DNA of 64,000 nt from Dyadobacter luticola (GCF_005860805.1 NZ_VCEJ01000002.1:1968375-2032374); one strand, 5' to 3'; shown: positions 35,153-45,725, counted from the first letter of the stretch. Numbers and translations: made by a program. Notes: generated by a model from the letters alone, not told the origin.

Positions 35153-35181
35153 GAAAAAAATCCGGAATGTTCCGGATTTTC
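35153..35181 (-). terminator. Intrinsic terminator of the hybrid kinase gene
   Basis: AAAATCCGGAA (35157-35167) and TTCCGGATTTT (35170-35180) form an inverted repeat; read leftward it is followed by about seven T. It begins 13 bp after the kinase stop codon. Confidence 0.8.
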
Positions 35182-35193
35182 TATGATCGATCA

Positions 35194-38100
35194 TTAAAGC
35201 CACTTTTTCAGCAGCGCATCATAATCTTGGAGAAACTCTTCGTAGGCTGCTTTCAACTCGGGCAGTGCCTCGGCTAATGTACTGGTATCATTGGATTTCA
35301 ACCGCCACTCCGCAGCCCGCGCAATCTCTGCAACCCGCGAAACCCCGACTGTTCCCGCGCTACCTTTCAAAGTGTGGAGATTGCTTTTTACCGTAGCAAT
35401 GTCATCGGTTTTATAAGCTTCCAGCGCGCCGTCCACCAGTTCATTCGATTCATTCACAAAATCTTCAAAAACAGACCATACCAGGTCGGCACCGCCAATT
35501 CCATTGAGCTGATCAATAATTTCTTTGTCCAAAATAGGCAATGCTGGCTCCGGCGCGGCTTGCTGACTTTCTTTTGAAATACCCAGATCGGTCCTCGTAC
35601 TCAAAATTTCCTTAACCTTATGAATCAACGTCTGCGCGCGTATCGGCTTGGCAATGTAGTCGTCCAGCCCCTGGCTCATGAAGCGGTCGCGGTCCTCTTT
35701 CATGGAGTAAGCCGTCATGGCCACGATCGGCGGCAGCGCATTCGGATATTTTAGTTTGAGCTGCTGCGAAGTTTCCACGCCATCCATATCTGGCATCTGG
35801 ATATCCATAAAAATGATATCATACCCGGGCTCCGCTGATTGTTTCCTGGCATCCACAATGTCAATCGCCTTAAAACCACTATCCGCCAGATCCACGACGC
35901 AACCTGATTTCTTCAAAATTTCATTCGCCACTTTCCGGTTCACTGCATTATCGTCCACCAGCAAAATCCGCGGGTGGAAGTCGGTAAAGACGTTTTCAAT
36001 GTGGGTATCTTCAAAAGGCGTGATCGTCTCAGCCTGTGCAACAGTGGTTTCTGTTGTTTCAAAAGTAAACCAGAAAACGCTGCCTTCACCCAATGTCGAA
36101 TCCACGCCGATATCACCATTCATCAAGGCCGTAAGCTGTTTCGAGATCACCAGTCCAAGCCCCGTACCACCGAAAGATTTGCGGGAAGAATTATCGAGTT
36201 GGGTAAATGAGGTAAACAAAATCTGCTTATCCGTAGCACTGATCCCAATCCCTGAATCCTTCACCTCCACCTTGATCTTATTCAGCATTCCCTCTTTTTT
36301 GAGCGAGGTCAGGATCACCTGCACCGAGCCGTTTTCAGTGAATTTCAATGCATTGGAAGTCAGGTTTGACAGGATTTGCAGCAATCTTGTCTGGTCGGCA
36401 ATGATGAATTTCGGGATTTCCGGCGCAATCTGGTAGGTCAAGGTGTTATTCTTGCTTTTAGCAGTTTGGCCAAAAAGCGAGACCAGTTTCAGCAGCAATT
36501 CCTCCACCGCAATCGGCGCCTCGTGCAGCTCCATTTTACCCGCCTCAATTTTGGAAAGGTCGAGGATATCATTCAAAATATTAAGCAAAGTCTCGGACGA
36601 CCGCTTGATAGTCAGCACATAATCTTTTTGCTCCACATTCAAAGGCGTCTCTCCAAGCAGGTCGATCATCCCGATCACACCATTCATCGGCGTCCGGATT
36701 TCGTGGCTCATATTCGCCAAAAATCCTTCTTTTACCTTCAAAGAGCGTTCTGCGTGTTCTTTCGCTTTGAGCAATTCCTGCTCGTTACGTTTCAATTCCG
36801 TAATGTCACGCGCCAGCACCGCCACCTCCGTCGGCTTGCCCTTGTCATTGGTGAACATGAGCATGTTGATCATGAACTGCCGCTCGGTGCCGTCTTTGCG
36901 GTACATGGTGATCTCAAAATTCCGAAGACTTTTCGTTTTCCGCAGGCGGATCAACGCCGAATGTATCTTTTTACTATCCTGGAAAAACTCGGTGACCTTA
37001 TGCCCGATCACCTCGCCGGGCAGGTAACCCAACCTTTTCAGCACCGACTGGCTGATCATGGTGATCTCACCCTCGCGATTTATCCGGCAATAAATGTCCT
37101 GCAAATTCTCAAAAATCCCCCGGAAAAGCTCCTCACTGTGCCGCAGCGACAACTCTGCCTCTTTTCTCCGGGTAATGTCCCGCGCAATCCCCGAAACTTC
37201 CTCGATCGTTCCGCCAGCATAATGGATCGGGTTGAGGTAAAATTCGAGCCACATTTCGCCCCCATCCCTTCTATCTATCTTAAATTCAAAATATTGCGGC
37301 TCGCCCCTCAGCGCCTGGCGGTATTTGGTTTCCAGCGTCCGCCGGTTATTATTTCCAACCATCCGCCAGCCAAATTTTTCCGCACTGGCTTGCAGCGATG
37401 GCCTGATACCAAGCTGGTTATGAATGAGATCGGCATAATTTCTATTAAATGAAGTCAGCTGTAAAGATTTATTTACCGACCAGATCAAATGTGAACTGCT
37501 GTCGAAAATCGCATTCAGGCGCGCCACGTATTTGCTTAGTTCCTCCTCGCTCTGTTTCCGCGCGATCGCCATCGCCACCTGCCCTGAAATAAATTCCAGT
37601 AATTCCAGGTCACGGGCATCGAACATGTTCGGATCGTCATAGGACTTTACGCCGATAATACCGGTAACCCGGTCGCCGATACGCAGCGGCACGCAAAGCA
37701 GCTGCTTGGGCGTGACGCCGTAGAGGTACAAGCTGTTGGTTTTCGCCAGCTGCTCAATGTTTTCGTCCGAAAGAAAAAGCGGTTTATTGGAAGCAATCGC
37801 ATATTCCGTCAACCCGTTTCCTAGTTTTCTTTTTGTAAACCGCACATTTCCCTGGAAGTACTGATCGACATAATAAGGGAAATAAATGTAGCTTTTGCTA
37901 GGGTCGTAGAGTGCGATGAAGAAGTTGTCGACGTCAATGATCTTGCCCAGTTCCTCATGGATACTCTGGTAAAAATCATCCAGGTTTTGCTTTGTGACGG
38001 TCCAGTTGGCAATGCTGTAATACAGGTTCTGCGCCTTTTCCGCCCTGATTTTTTCGGTAAAATCATTTAAAATACAGCGAAATGCAGTCGGCTTACCATT

Positions 38101-38805
38101 ATCGTAGCGACAATTCACACTACCCGAAACAAACACTTTCCGGCCTTCCCGGCTCAGAAAAACCGCTTCAAAATTCGGGTTCGCATTTCCCTGCTCAATC
38201 AGTTTCAGCTGCGCCAGCGCCTCATCCTTATATTGCGGGTGCAGAATGTCCTCCATCCGCATCGATGCAATTTCGTCGAGCCCATACCCCAGCACCTCGC
38301 GCCACGCTTTGTTGACGAAAATAAACTTACCATCAATCGCCACCAGCTGGATCAGGTCGCTCGTATTATCTACCAGGTCCTGCAACTGGGAATTGCTTTT
38401 CGCGATCGACGATTCCATCCGCCGCCGCCGGGTAATGTCGTCACCCACCAGCGTCACACACTCCACATCGTCCTGCTCCTGGTGCATCAGCACCGAGTTG
38501 ATCGAGAATGTCCGCAAGGTTCCTTTTTGTGCCAAAAATGGAATTTCCCTTTGTTCGAGCTTGCGTTTCCCCTGAATCCCCTCTTCCAGCATTTGGCGCA
38601 CTTCATGCTCTTCTTCCCGGGGGATCAGCGTATCAAACATACTTTTCCCCACCAGGTCCGACTCCTGCCAGCCGGTTTTCAGCAAAGCGTGGGCACTGAT
38701 ATTCCGGATCACAAAATCCGGCGAAAATGTGATTCCGATCAAATTTAAATGCTGCAGCGTCGCGTGTATAGTTTGCCAATCCGTGTGGGACAAAATCATT
38801 TCCAT
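35194..38805 (-). CDS. Hybrid sensor histidine kinase with PAS-PAS-GAF-PAS-PAS, receiver and HPt domains
   Basis: A 1203-residue soluble hybrid kinase with no signal peptide or membrane helix. Order: PAS (about 14-125), PAS (145-255), GAF (270-418), PAS (428-548), PAS (558-672), HisKA with phospho-acceptor His701 (FLANMSHEIRTPMNG), HATPase (about 795-916; N box LTSNALKFTENG, G boxes VKDSGIGIS and GGTGLGLVISKQ), receiver (about 945-1068; phospho-acceptor Asp1001 in IIFMDIQMPDMDG), and HPt (about 1095-1195; His1144 in LHTLKGSAG). It thus holds a complete internal phosphorelay but no DNA-binding output and no adjacent response regulator, so phosphate must pass to a distant partner. It is divergent from rsmA. 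The stimulus is unknown; stacked PAS and GAF domains suggest cytoplasmic cues. Confidence 0.95.
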   Translation of the reverse strand: MEMILSHTDWQTIHATLQHLNLIGITFSPDFVIRNISAHALLKTGWQESDLVGKSMFDTLIPREEEHEVRQMLEEGIQGKRKLEQREIPFLAQKGTLRTFSINSVLMHQEQDDVECVTLVGDDITRRRRMESSIAKSNSQLQDLVDNTSDLIQLVAIDGKFIFVNKAWREVLGYGLDEIASMRMEDILHPQYKDEALAQLKLIEQGNANPNFEAVFLSREGRKVFVSGSVNCRYDNGKPTAFRCILNDFTEKIRAEKAQNLYYSIANWTVTKQNLDDFYQSIHEELGKIIDVDNFFIALYDPSKSYIYFPYYVDQYFQGNVRFTKRKLGNGLTEYAIASNKPLFLSDENIEQLAKTNSLYLYGVTPKQLLCVPLRIGDRVTGIIGVKSYDDPNMFDARDLELLEFISGQVAMAIARKQSEEELSKYVARLNAIFDSSSHLIWSVNKSLQLTSFNRNYADLIHNQLGIRPSLQASAEKFGWRMVGNNNRRTLETKYRQALRGEPQYFEFKIDRRDGGEMWLEFYLNPIHYAGGTIEEVSGIARDITRRKEAELSLRHSEELFRGIFENLQDIYCRINREGEITMISQSVLKRLGYLPGEVIGHKVTEFFQDSKKIHSALIRLRKTKSLRNFEITMYRKDGTERQFMINMLMFTNDKGKPTEVAVLARDITELKRNEQELLKAKEHAERSLKVKEGFLANMSHEIRTPMNGVIGMIDLLGETPLNVEQKDYVLTIKRSSETLLNILNDILDLSKIEAGKMELHEAPIAVEELLLKLVSLFGQTAKSKNNTLTYQIAPEIPKFIIADQTRLLQILSNLTSNALKFTENGSVQVILTSLKKEGMLNKIKVEVKDSGIGISATDKQILFTSFTQLDNSSRKSFGGTGLGLVISKQLTALMNGDIGVDSTLGEGSVFWFTFETTETTVAQAETITPFEDTHIENVFTDFHPRILLVDDNAVNRKVANEILKKSGCVVDLADSGFKAIDIVDARKQSAEPGYDIIFMDIQMPDMDGVETSQQLKLKYPNALPPIVAMTAYSMKEDRDRFMSQGLDDYIAKPIRAQTLIHKVKEILSTRTDLGISKESQQAAPEPALPILDKEIIDQLNGIGGADLVWSVFEDFVNESNELVDGALEAYKTDDIATVKSNLHTLKGSAGTVGVSRVAEIARAAEWRLKSNDTSTLAEALPELKAAYEEFLQDYDALLKKWL

Positions 38806-38892
38806 GGTATCAGGGTAATCTCAATTTTAGGTTTCCTTGCAATTCTTTATTCGTTAAATCTACGAATTAAGCCTTAATTTTGAACCGTGAAA

Positions 38893-39696
38893 ATGAATTA
38901 TAAAAATAGGGATGAGTCCCGCGTCAGGGCAAAAAAACACCTTGGACAACACTTTTTGAAAGACCTTCTCGCAGCCCAGCGCATCGTCGACGGACTGACC
39001 GGACATCAACATTACAAACAGGTTTTAGAAATAGGTCCGGGTATGGGCGTGCTGACCCAATACCTGATCACCAAACCGGAATTTTCGACTTACGTAATCG
39101 AAATTGATACGGAGTCGGTTGCTTATCTGCAGAAAAACTATCCGGAGCTAAGTCCCAGGATCATTGAAGGTGATTTTCTGAAATTCAACCCGGACGAATT
39201 TTTTTCTGAGCCGTTTGCGATCATTGGTAACTTTCCTTACAACATTTCATCTCAGATCTTTTTCAGGGCTTTGCAGATCAGGGATAGAATTCCGGAAATT
39301 GTTTGTATGCTGCAAAAAGAAGTGGCCCAGCGCATTGCGTCGCCGCCTGGAAATAAGGATTATGGTATCCTGAGCGTTTTGTTGCAGGCATTTTATGACA
39401 TTGATTACCTCATTACCGTGCCCCCCGGCGCATTCGACCCTCCGCCCAAAGTGCAGTCGGGCGTGATAAGGCTGCGGCGAAACCAGGTGGCGGCATTGGA
39501 TTGTGATGAGAAATTGTTTTTCCGGGTGGTCAAAACAGCATTTAACCAGAGAAGAAAAACCCTGCGGAATGCGCTGAAACCGATCGGCGAATTTCCCGAC
39601 CATCCGCTCCTGACCAAACGTGCCGAACAGCTGGGCGTCAGCGAGTTCGTCGAACTCACCCAGATCGCGCAGAACTTAGTCGGAGCAGGACAATGA
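38893..39696 (+). CDS. rsmA: 16S rRNA (adenine1518/1519-N6)-dimethyltransferase
   Basis: A 267-residue SAM-dependent enzyme (KsgA) that dimethylates two adjacent adenines near the 3' end of 16S rRNA in late 30S assembly. Motifs: [15 protein letters not shown] at the N-terminus, SAM motif [16 protein letters not shown], the acidic VIEIDTESV, and catalytic [15 protein letters not shown] (NxPY). The C-terminal helical domain contains [13 protein letters not shown] chose the ATG at 38893; a GTG at 38887 is in frame. A perfect TAATTTTG box at 38875-38882 lies so close that transcripts starting from it would be almost leaderless, which favours the ATG. Confidence 0.96.
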   Translation: MNYKNRDESRVRAKKHLGQHFLKDLLAAQRIVDGLTGHQHYKQVLEIGPGMGVLTQYLITKPEFSTYVIEIDTESVAYLQKNYPELSPRIIEGDFLKFNPDEFFSEPFAIIGNFPYNISSQIFFRALQIRDRIPEIVCMLQKEVAQRIASPPGNKDYGILSVLLQAFYDIDYLITVPPGAFDPPPKVQSGVIRLRRNQVAALDCDEKLFFRVVKTAFNQRRKTLRNALKPIGEFPDHPLLTKRAEQLGVSEFVELTQIAQNLVGAGQ

Positions 39697-39773
39697 CCTA
39701 CCTGCAAAATCGGCACCCCGGCCACAGGCAGCCAATAGCAAGCTAACCGCTCATCGCTCAAAGCGTTCCGAAC

Positions 39774-41126
39774 ATGAATTTTGAATTAACCCAACCATAC
39801 GTAGACCATATACAGGAACTGATTACCAAGGAAGATTCGGCGGAAATCAGGGCTGAAATGGAAAATCTTTATGCTGCGGACATTACCAGCCTGCTGTATG
39901 AGCTCGAAACAGAGAGTGCTAAGTTTCTTATCAGTCAACTTAACATTGAAACCGGTGCTGCTATCCTGGCGGATATGGATCCCAGCGAGCGCCGTGATTT
40001 TCTCAAAGCATTTACTTCCGAAGAAATTTCAAGATTTGTAAACCTCTTCGATTCCGATGACGCCGTGGATTTGCTGAACGAGCAGCCGATCCGCGTGCGC
40101 GAAGAAGTGATTGCGCTGCTGGAAGACCGCGAGCAGGCACGTTTTATCCTCGATCTGCTGCATTATGATGAAGATGTCGCGGGCGGTTTGATGCAAAAAG
40201 AGTTGGTGAAAGCCAATGTGAACTGGAATGTTAACCAATGTATCGAGGAGCTGCGGCAGCAGGCCGAGGATGTGGAAAAGGTGTACGCAGTATATGTGGT
40301 GGATGATTTTGGAAAATTACACGGGATACTTTCACTTAAAAAGATCGTTCTGGCGCATAAAAACACGAAAATCGAAAGTCTTTATGATAAAGATGTCATA
40401 TTCGTGGAAACCTACCGCCCTGCCGAAGAAGTGGCTGAGCTGATGCAGCGCTACGATTTGGACGCGATTCCGGTCGTGAATGTGCAGGGAAAATTGCTGG
40501 GCCGCATTACGATTGATGACGTCATAGACGTGATCACCGATCAGGCAAGTTCGGATACATTGGCGATGGCGGGTATCACCGGCGATGTGGAGGAAGACGA
40601 TACGATCTGGCAGCAAACCAAGGCGCGTTTGCCGTGGCTGCTGGTGGGTATGATGGGTGGGATCCTGGCCGCGAAATTCATTAGTTTTTTCGAGGGAGAT
40701 TTGAAAATCATCCCGGCAATGGCGGCATTTATCCCGATAATCGGCTCTACTGGCGGTAACGTGGGGATTCAGACTTCTTCGATTATTCTCCAAAGTTTGG
40801 CTGACAAAACGGGTTTAGATACCACAGTCGGTCAGCGCCTGATCAGGATGTTTGCAGTAGCATTCATCAACGGACTGATTATCTCCACCGTCGTTTTTGG
40901 ATTTAACTTGCTCATCGGCAATGAAGTATCTCTTGCCCTTGTGGTATCTGCGGCATTAATGTCAGTCGTATTCCTGGCATCCTTTATGGGAACGATGACG
41001 CCCATTTTTCTGGAAAAAATCGGGATCAATCCCGCTGTGGCGTCGGGACCTTTTATTACGACGGCTAATGATTTGATTGGGTACGGCGTATATTTCGGAC
41101 TGGCACATTTGCTACTAAATCTTTAA
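39774..41126 (+). CDS. mgtE: MgtE-family magnesium transporter
   Basis: A 450-residue channel for Mg2+. An N-terminal superhelical MgtE_N domain (about residues 25-130: ADMDPSERRDFLKAF, LNEQPIRVREEVIALL) and a CBS pair (about 135-260: AGGLMQKELVKANVNW, YDLDAIPVVNVQGKLLGRIT) form the cytosolic Mg2+ sensor, followed by five membrane helices (about 285-450) with the pore-helix motif FIPIIGSTGGNVGIQTSS. Gating by cytosolic Mg2+ is known for the family. It follows rsmA by 77 bp in the same direction; a link between them is not evident. Confidence 0.95.
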   Translation: MNFELTQPYVDHIQELITKEDSAEIRAEMENLYAADITSLLYELETESAKFLISQLNIETGAAILADMDPSERRDFLKAFTSEEISRFVNLFDSDDAVDLLNEQPIRVREEVIALLEDREQARFILDLLHYDEDVAGGLMQKELVKANVNWNVNQCIEELRQQAEDVEKVYAVYVVDDFGKLHGILSLKKIVLAHKNTKIESLYDKDVIFVETYRPAEEVAELMQRYDLDAIPVVNVQGKLLGRITIDDVIDVITDQASSDTLAMAGITGDVEEDDTIWQQTKARLPWLLVGMMGGILAAKFISFFEGDLKIIPAMAAFIPIIGSTGGNVGIQTSSIILQSLADKTGLDTTVGQRLIRMFAVAFINGLIISTVVFGFNLLIGNEVSLALVVSAALMSVVFLASFMGTMTPIFLEKIGINPAVASGPFITTANDLIGYGVYFGLAHLLLNL

Positions 41127-41137
41127 ACATTAAAGAT

Positions 41138-42565
41138 TTAGCATTCGCTGAGACTGATCGGAATGTTGACGGCGAGGCCGCCTTCGGAGGTTTCCTTATA
41201 TCGGTGATTCATGTCCAGTGCAGTCTGCCACATGGTTTTAACCACATTATCGAGCGATACTTTGGCGTCCTGCGGGTTACTTTGCAAGGCAAGCTGCGAG
41301 GCAGTAATCGCCTTAATCGCGCCCATGGTATTTCGCTCAATGCAAGGAATTTGTACCAATCCGCCCACCGGATCGCAGGTCAATCCCAAATGATGTTCCA
41401 TCGCAATCTCGGCCGCCATCAAACATTGCTCTACCGTCCCGCCTGAAACCTGCGTCAACCCAGCCGCCGCCATCGCCGACGATACGCCGATTTCTGCCTG
41501 GCAGCCGCCCATGGCAGCAGATAACGTTGCGCCTTTTTTGAAGATGCTGCCGATTTCCCCGGCCGTTAAAAGAAACCGGAAAATATCTTCCTCAGTACCT
41601 CCACAAAACGTAAGATGAAACTGTAAAACCGCCGGAATTACACCTGCCGCCCCGTTTGTCGGCGCGGTCACGACCCTACTGTATGATGCGTTTTCTTCGT
41701 TGACTGCCAGCGCGAAGCAGCTTACCCAGTCGAGGGTATAGTTGAAACCCGCGCCACTTTTCCGGATCGCCTCGATCCATTCGTCGCAGCCCACGCAGGT
41801 GAAACCTTTTAATAATTTTTCATTCAAAGCGGCTGCGCGCCGCTGCACATTTAGTCCGCCGGGAAGCAAGCCTTTGGTCTGGCAGCCGTGAAAAATGCTG
41901 TTCTGCATTACGCGCCAAATATTCATCAGATCCCGCCGGATCGTCTGCTCATCCCGCCAAACCTTTTCATTTTCGAAAACAATTTCCCAAATGTTTTTTC
42001 CCGAATTACGATGCCATTGAAGCAAATCCGAGGCGTAATCGATTGGAAAAGGTAAGGTTATCGGCTTGGCAGCGAGCTCCGCATTATCCCCATCCTGAAT
42101 CACAAAACCGCCGCCGATGGAATAGTAGGTTTCCTCAAAAACGCCGTGCAAGCCGCAATCTGCGAAAAACGTCAAGCCATTTGGATGAAATGGAAGTGAT
42201 TCGGACTTATGAAAAATGACATCTTCTTTCGGCGAAAATCCTATTTTCATCTCACCATGCAGCATCGTAGTCTCCGTCGCCGCAATGTCCGCCAAAATTT
42301 GATCTATCGAAGCAGTCTCGACGGTCACCGGATCATAGCCACTCAGACCAAGAATGACGGAAATGTCGGTACCATGGCCTTTTCCGGTCTTCGCCAGCGA
42401 CCCAAACAAATGCACCTGCACCATCTGCACATCCGCCAGCCCCATCGCCGAGCTCAAAGCCCGCAAAAACATCTGCGCCGCCCGCCAAGGCCCCAAAGTA
42501 TGCGAACTCGAAGGCCCGATACCAATCTTAAAAATATCAAAAACTGAAATGCGCTCATCTTTCAT
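41138..42565 (-). CDS. sdaA: L-serine ammonia-lyase, single-chain iron-sulfur type
   Basis: A 475-residue enzyme that deaminates L-serine to pyruvate and ammonia with a 4Fe-4S cluster. The beta-like N-terminal part ([35 protein letters not shown]) and the alpha-like C-terminal part ([50 protein letters not shown]) are joined in one chain, as in the Gram-negative type. Conserved Cys residues for the cluster are present in these stretches. It is not PLP dependent. The gene overlaps nothing; the esterase-GH5 gene ends 15 bp before its start, so read-through from that gene is possible. Confidence 0.95.
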   Translation of the reverse strand: MKDERISVFDIFKIGIGPSSSHTLGPWRAAQMFLRALSSAMGLADVQMVQVHLFGSLAKTGKGHGTDISVILGLSGYDPVTVETASIDQILADIAATETTMLHGEMKIGFSPKEDVIFHKSESLPFHPNGLTFFADCGLHGVFEETYYSIGGGFVIQDGDNAELAAKPITLPFPIDYASDLLQWHRNSGKNIWEIVFENEKVWRDEQTIRRDLMNIWRVMQNSIFHGCQTKGLLPGGLNVQRRAAALNEKLLKGFTCVGCDEWIEAIRKSGAGFNYTLDWVSCFALAVNEENASYSRVVTAPTNGAAGVIPAVLQFHLTFCGGTEEDIFRFLLTAGEIGSIFKKGATLSAAMGGCQAEIGVSSAMAAAGLTQVSGGTVEQCLMAAEIAMEHHLGLTCDPVGGLVQIPCIERNTMGAIKAITASQLALQSNPQDAKVSLDNVVKTMWQTALDMNHRYKETSEGGLAVNIPISLSEC

Positions 42566-42580
42566 TGGAACCCAATTAAT

Positions 42581-45004
42581 TCATCTCCCCTGCACAATCA
42601 CTTTCCCCGCCGCTTTGCCGTTCATGGTCACAATATACAATCCTTCCGGAAGCCGTGTCAAATTTATTTTCTGGGCTTGTTTTTTGATGATTTGGGTTAA
42701 AATTACGGTCCCGGATTGGTTTAATAGCTGGATTGTGGCCGGGTATTGGCTATCCGGGATTTTGATGGTGATAAAATCTCGGGCAGGCGAGGGATATATC
42801 GTCAGGGACTTTGAACTTCTAATGACCGTCTCCATTTTTGAGTAAGCTAAACTTCCATCCTGATCGATCATTTTCAGCCGGTAGTAAGTTAAGTTTTCGA
42901 TGACATTTTTATCCAGGTATTCATAAGTATTACCCGATTCCGACCCGCCGGGCGCAATGTTGGCGATGCGTCCGAAATCTTTTCCGTTCTCACTTCGCTC
43001 CAAATCGAAGTTTTTGAAATTAAGCTCCTCCGCTGTTTTCCAGGACAGCCTGACGTTATTTTCACCGTCTTCCACAGCCTGAAAAGAAATCAATTTCACC
43101 GGCAAAGGGCCGCCCAGACATGCCGCATTCATTTTTAAAGCATTCGTTTTCAGGCCAAAATCCGGATCATTCAGGATCACATTACCATAAGTCGACAGAC
43201 TGGCAAAGTTTCCATTTGTACTGATCCGACGGCCATCTAAGCCGTCACACCAATCGTCCGTCCACGTCCAGGCCAGCCATCCGATACCGTGCGTCTTAGC
43301 ACTTCTCAGCAGATCCTGATAAGATAAAATTGCATTAGAACATTTGCCCGTCGCGTCCTGAATGTTGGCGATTTCTCCGAAAACAACCGGGAAAGTAGCG
43401 TTTGCAATCTGCGCAGCCCGGGCTTCCATCGCAGCCGCATCGTTAAGATACCAGTAAGCATGGACGCTCATGATAATATTGTGCAGCGGATCCTGCGCTT
43501 TCAAAGCGGGCCCGGCCTGCAATGCAGCATCTACATTCTGCCCACAATCCGGCGCATCTATCATCAATGGCACCTCAATACCCGCCGTGCGAAGATCTGT
43601 TATGACCGTTTTGTAATGATTCAGCCAGGTCGTATAAGCCGTGGCAGGGTTGGAAGCCCACTGCACCGTCCCAAACTCGTTGGCGACATTGACGATCACA
43701 AACCCCCGGTGTTTATTGATCAGATCGAGCATCGCCTGCTGCTTCCACCAGGGCATCACCACCGAAGTAAACTGCGCATAATCGTTGGAGCAAGTCACAT
43801 CATGGAGTTCAAGCACAGACACAATTCCTGCTTTTCGGAAACGCGTCACCACAATGTCGAGGTCGCTGATAGAATACGATTTCCAGCCGCTCTGCCGGTT
43901 TGCATACCATTGTATGCGTACAATGTTGGGATTTGCTTTGATAATTTCAGATGAAAGCTCATCATTTACGTTGGTCGGATCACCGTTAATATTGGCTGGA
44001 AATTCCCAATCGTCTGCAAGCGAATAATTGACACCTTTTGGAATAAACGCGTTTTCACAGGGACTGAGGATCGTCCGGCCGCTGGAATGAATGGTACCTT
44101 CTGCGTAAGTAGGCTGCTCCGGCGCCGCGGCACAAGAAGTAGCGCCGGCAACATTATAGTTTTTGACAAAATCCCAGATCACCTGCCCGGGATCGAAACC
44201 AGTTACTTTGGGCCAGCTATGCCCTACTCCCGCTACCCTAATCAGCGAAATTTCTTTCCCCGACGGAGGATTCCCTACACAGAATTTTAGCTTGGTCACA
44301 TTCGTTGCGAGCTGGTCGTTGGGCAAAGTATAAGTCGTTTTATTGCAGGTATAGTATGCAAATTGCGTCAGCGGCCACTCCTGCCAGGCTGTCGGAACAT
44401 GGTCGGGATCGGGGTAGGCAACTGTCGGGTCCGGATCACCGTGAATGTGCATGATCGGCACCGGCTTAAAATTCGGACCTGTGAAATACGCCGAGTGATT
44501 ATAGTTCGGATTATTGGCATACATATTCCCGGCAACCGGCGCGAAAGCTGCAATCCTGCCAGCCAGGTTTACAGCCAGATTGTAAGTCATATATCCGCCA
44601 GCTGAAAGTCCTGTCGCGTAAACTTTCTGGGAGTTGATATGATAAGTCGCGCAAAAATAATCGATCATATCCGACGTAAATATAACATCCTTAGGCTGGT
44701 CCACCGCCCGGTGCCAGCCGCCGCCATCGGTATCGGCATTCGGATAAACCACCAGAAAATTATTTGCATCGGCTGTGGCATTGAAGCCGGTAGTTGTTTT
44801 GATTGATGCTCCCGAACCGCCGTCGCCATGAAAAACAAACAATAGCGGCAAGTCAGCAGCGACAGATGTACCTGGTGCATGAAAGATGAAGCTGCGGGAT
44901 TTTCCCGATGAAGTAAGGGTCGCGCTGCCGTCGTAGGCGTAGATTTTCGACAAAAAGGCCGATGTCAGACACAGAAATATCGATAGTCGCAGAGATGTTT
45001 TCAT
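42581..45004 (-). CDS. Secreted bifunctional esterase (CE1/PHB-depolymerase type) plus GH5 hydrolase with T9SS tail
   Basis: An 807-residue secreted modular enzyme. After a signal peptide (residues 1-23) comes an alpha/beta-hydrolase esterase (about 25-287) like feruloyl/acetylxylan esterases: nucleophile Ser134 (YATGLSAGGYM), acid Asp190 or Asp192 (HIHGDPDPT) and His262 (VGHSW). A GH5-type TIM barrel follows (about 300-625): RTILSPCENAFIPKGVNYS start, acid/base Glu443 (VNVANEFGT) and nucleophile Glu544 (VVFGEIAN), with WLAWTWTDDW after it, most like mannanases or cellulases. A beta-sandwich (about 635-720) and a type A T9SS sorting domain (IYPSPARDFITI, GLYIVTMNGK) end it. It probably removes ester groups and cuts a hemicellulose backbone together. 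No transporter or SusD is adjacent. Confidence 0.88.
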   Translation of the reverse strand: MKTSLRLSIFLCLTSAFLSKIYAYDGSATLTSSGKSRSFIFHAPGTSVAADLPLLFVFHGDGGSGASIKTTTGFNATADANNFLVVYPNADTDGGGWHRAVDQPKDVIFTSDMIDYFCATYHINSQKVYATGLSAGGYMTYNLAVNLAGRIAAFAPVAGNMYANNPNYNHSAYFTGPNFKPVPIMHIHGDPDPTVAYPDPDHVPTAWQEWPLTQFAYYTCNKTTYTLPNDQLATNVTKLKFCVGNPPSGKEISLIRVAGVGHSWPKVTGFDPGQVIWDFVKNYNVAGATSCAAAPEQPTYAEGTIHSSGRTILSPCENAFIPKGVNYSLADDWEFPANINGDPTNVNDELSSEIIKANPNIVRIQWYANRQSGWKSYSISDLDIVVTRFRKAGIVSVLELHDVTCSNDYAQFTSVVMPWWKQQAMLDLINKHRGFVIVNVANEFGTVQWASNPATAYTTWLNHYKTVITDLRTAGIEVPLMIDAPDCGQNVDAALQAGPALKAQDPLHNIIMSVHAYWYLNDAAAMEARAAQIANATFPVVFGEIANIQDATGKCSNAILSYQDLLRSAKTHGIGWLAWTWTDDWCDGLDGRRISTNGNFASLSTYGNVILNDPDFGLKTNALKMNAACLGGPLPVKLISFQAVEDGENNVRLSWKTAEELNFKNFDLERSENGKDFGRIANIAPGGSESGNTYEYLDKNVIENLTYYRLKMIDQDGSLAYSKMETVIRSSKSLTIYPSPARDFITIKIPDSQYPATIQLLNQSGTVILTQIIKKQAQKINLTRLPEGLYIVTMNGKAAGKVIVQGR

Positions 45005-45221
45005 AAGCTTACAAGGTTAGTAACCAATGCATTACTTAACGAACTTATGATTTTTGTAGAATATATTCTATTTATAATTACAATTTATTTCTATAAATGA
45101 TTTTTCGGTAAAGCTAGGGGCGATTGAGAGCTTGCAGCTAATTCTCAGTGATGATGGAGCGGATTGAATTAGTTAACCCTATTTTTGGGGTGAATTTTTC
45201 TAATCAATTCTAACCCTATTT

Positions 45222-45674
45222 ATGATCGCAGTAGTCCAGCGCGTCAGCAGTGCTTCCGTTACCATTGAAGAAAAAGTGCACGGCGCTATCCAAACCGGCT
45301 TTCTTGTCCTGATTGGAATCACCCATCTGGATAACCAGGAAGATTTGGAGTGGCTCGGCAAAAAGATTGTCGGCCTGCGCGTTTTCGGCGATGAAGAAGG
45401 AAAAATGAATCTTGACTTGAAAACAGTGGGCGGCGACATTCTGCTGATCAGCCAATTTACCTTGCACGCTAGCACCAAAAAAGGAAATCGCCCCTCCTTC
45501 ATTGAAGCAGCAAAAGCCGACATTGCCGTCCCGCTTTACGAGAAAATGATTGTCTTTTTAGAACAGGAATTAGGCAAACCTATTCAATGTGGAAAATTCG
45601 GTGCGGATATGAAAGTAGCTTTACTAAACGACGGCCCGGTAACGATTGTCATTGATTCTAAAAACCGGATTTAA
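45222..45674 (+). CDS. dtd: D-aminoacyl-tRNA deacylase
   Basis: A 150-residue cytoplasmic enzyme that hydrolyses D-amino acids from mischarged tRNA. Family motifs: start MIAVVQRVSSASVTI, cross-subunit SQFTLHAST (SQxT) and C-terminal NDGPVTIVID (NxGP, the chirality filter Gly-Pro). Length is normal. It is preceded by a repeated TAACCCTATTT (45174-45184 and 45211-45221), the first copy overlapping a TAnnTTTG match at 45180-45187. A MazG-like housecleaning gene follows. Confidence 0.96.
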   Translation: MIAVVQRVSSASVTIEEKVHGAIQTGFLVLIGITHLDNQEDLEWLGKKIVGLRVFGDEEGKMNLDLKTVGGDILLISQFTLHASTKKGNRPSFIEAAKADIAVPLYEKMIVFLEQELGKPIQCGKFGADMKVALLNDGPVTIVIDSKNRI

Positions 45675-45725
45675 GCAACAAAACCAACATTCACTCATAG
45701 CAGCGGCGATTCGGTAATCATTCAC

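Noticed and set aside
36376..37452. 358-residue plus-strand frame
   Set aside because: It lies wholly antisense to the hybrid kinase, whose domains and phospho-acceptor motifs are clear; the antisense translation has no recognisable domain.
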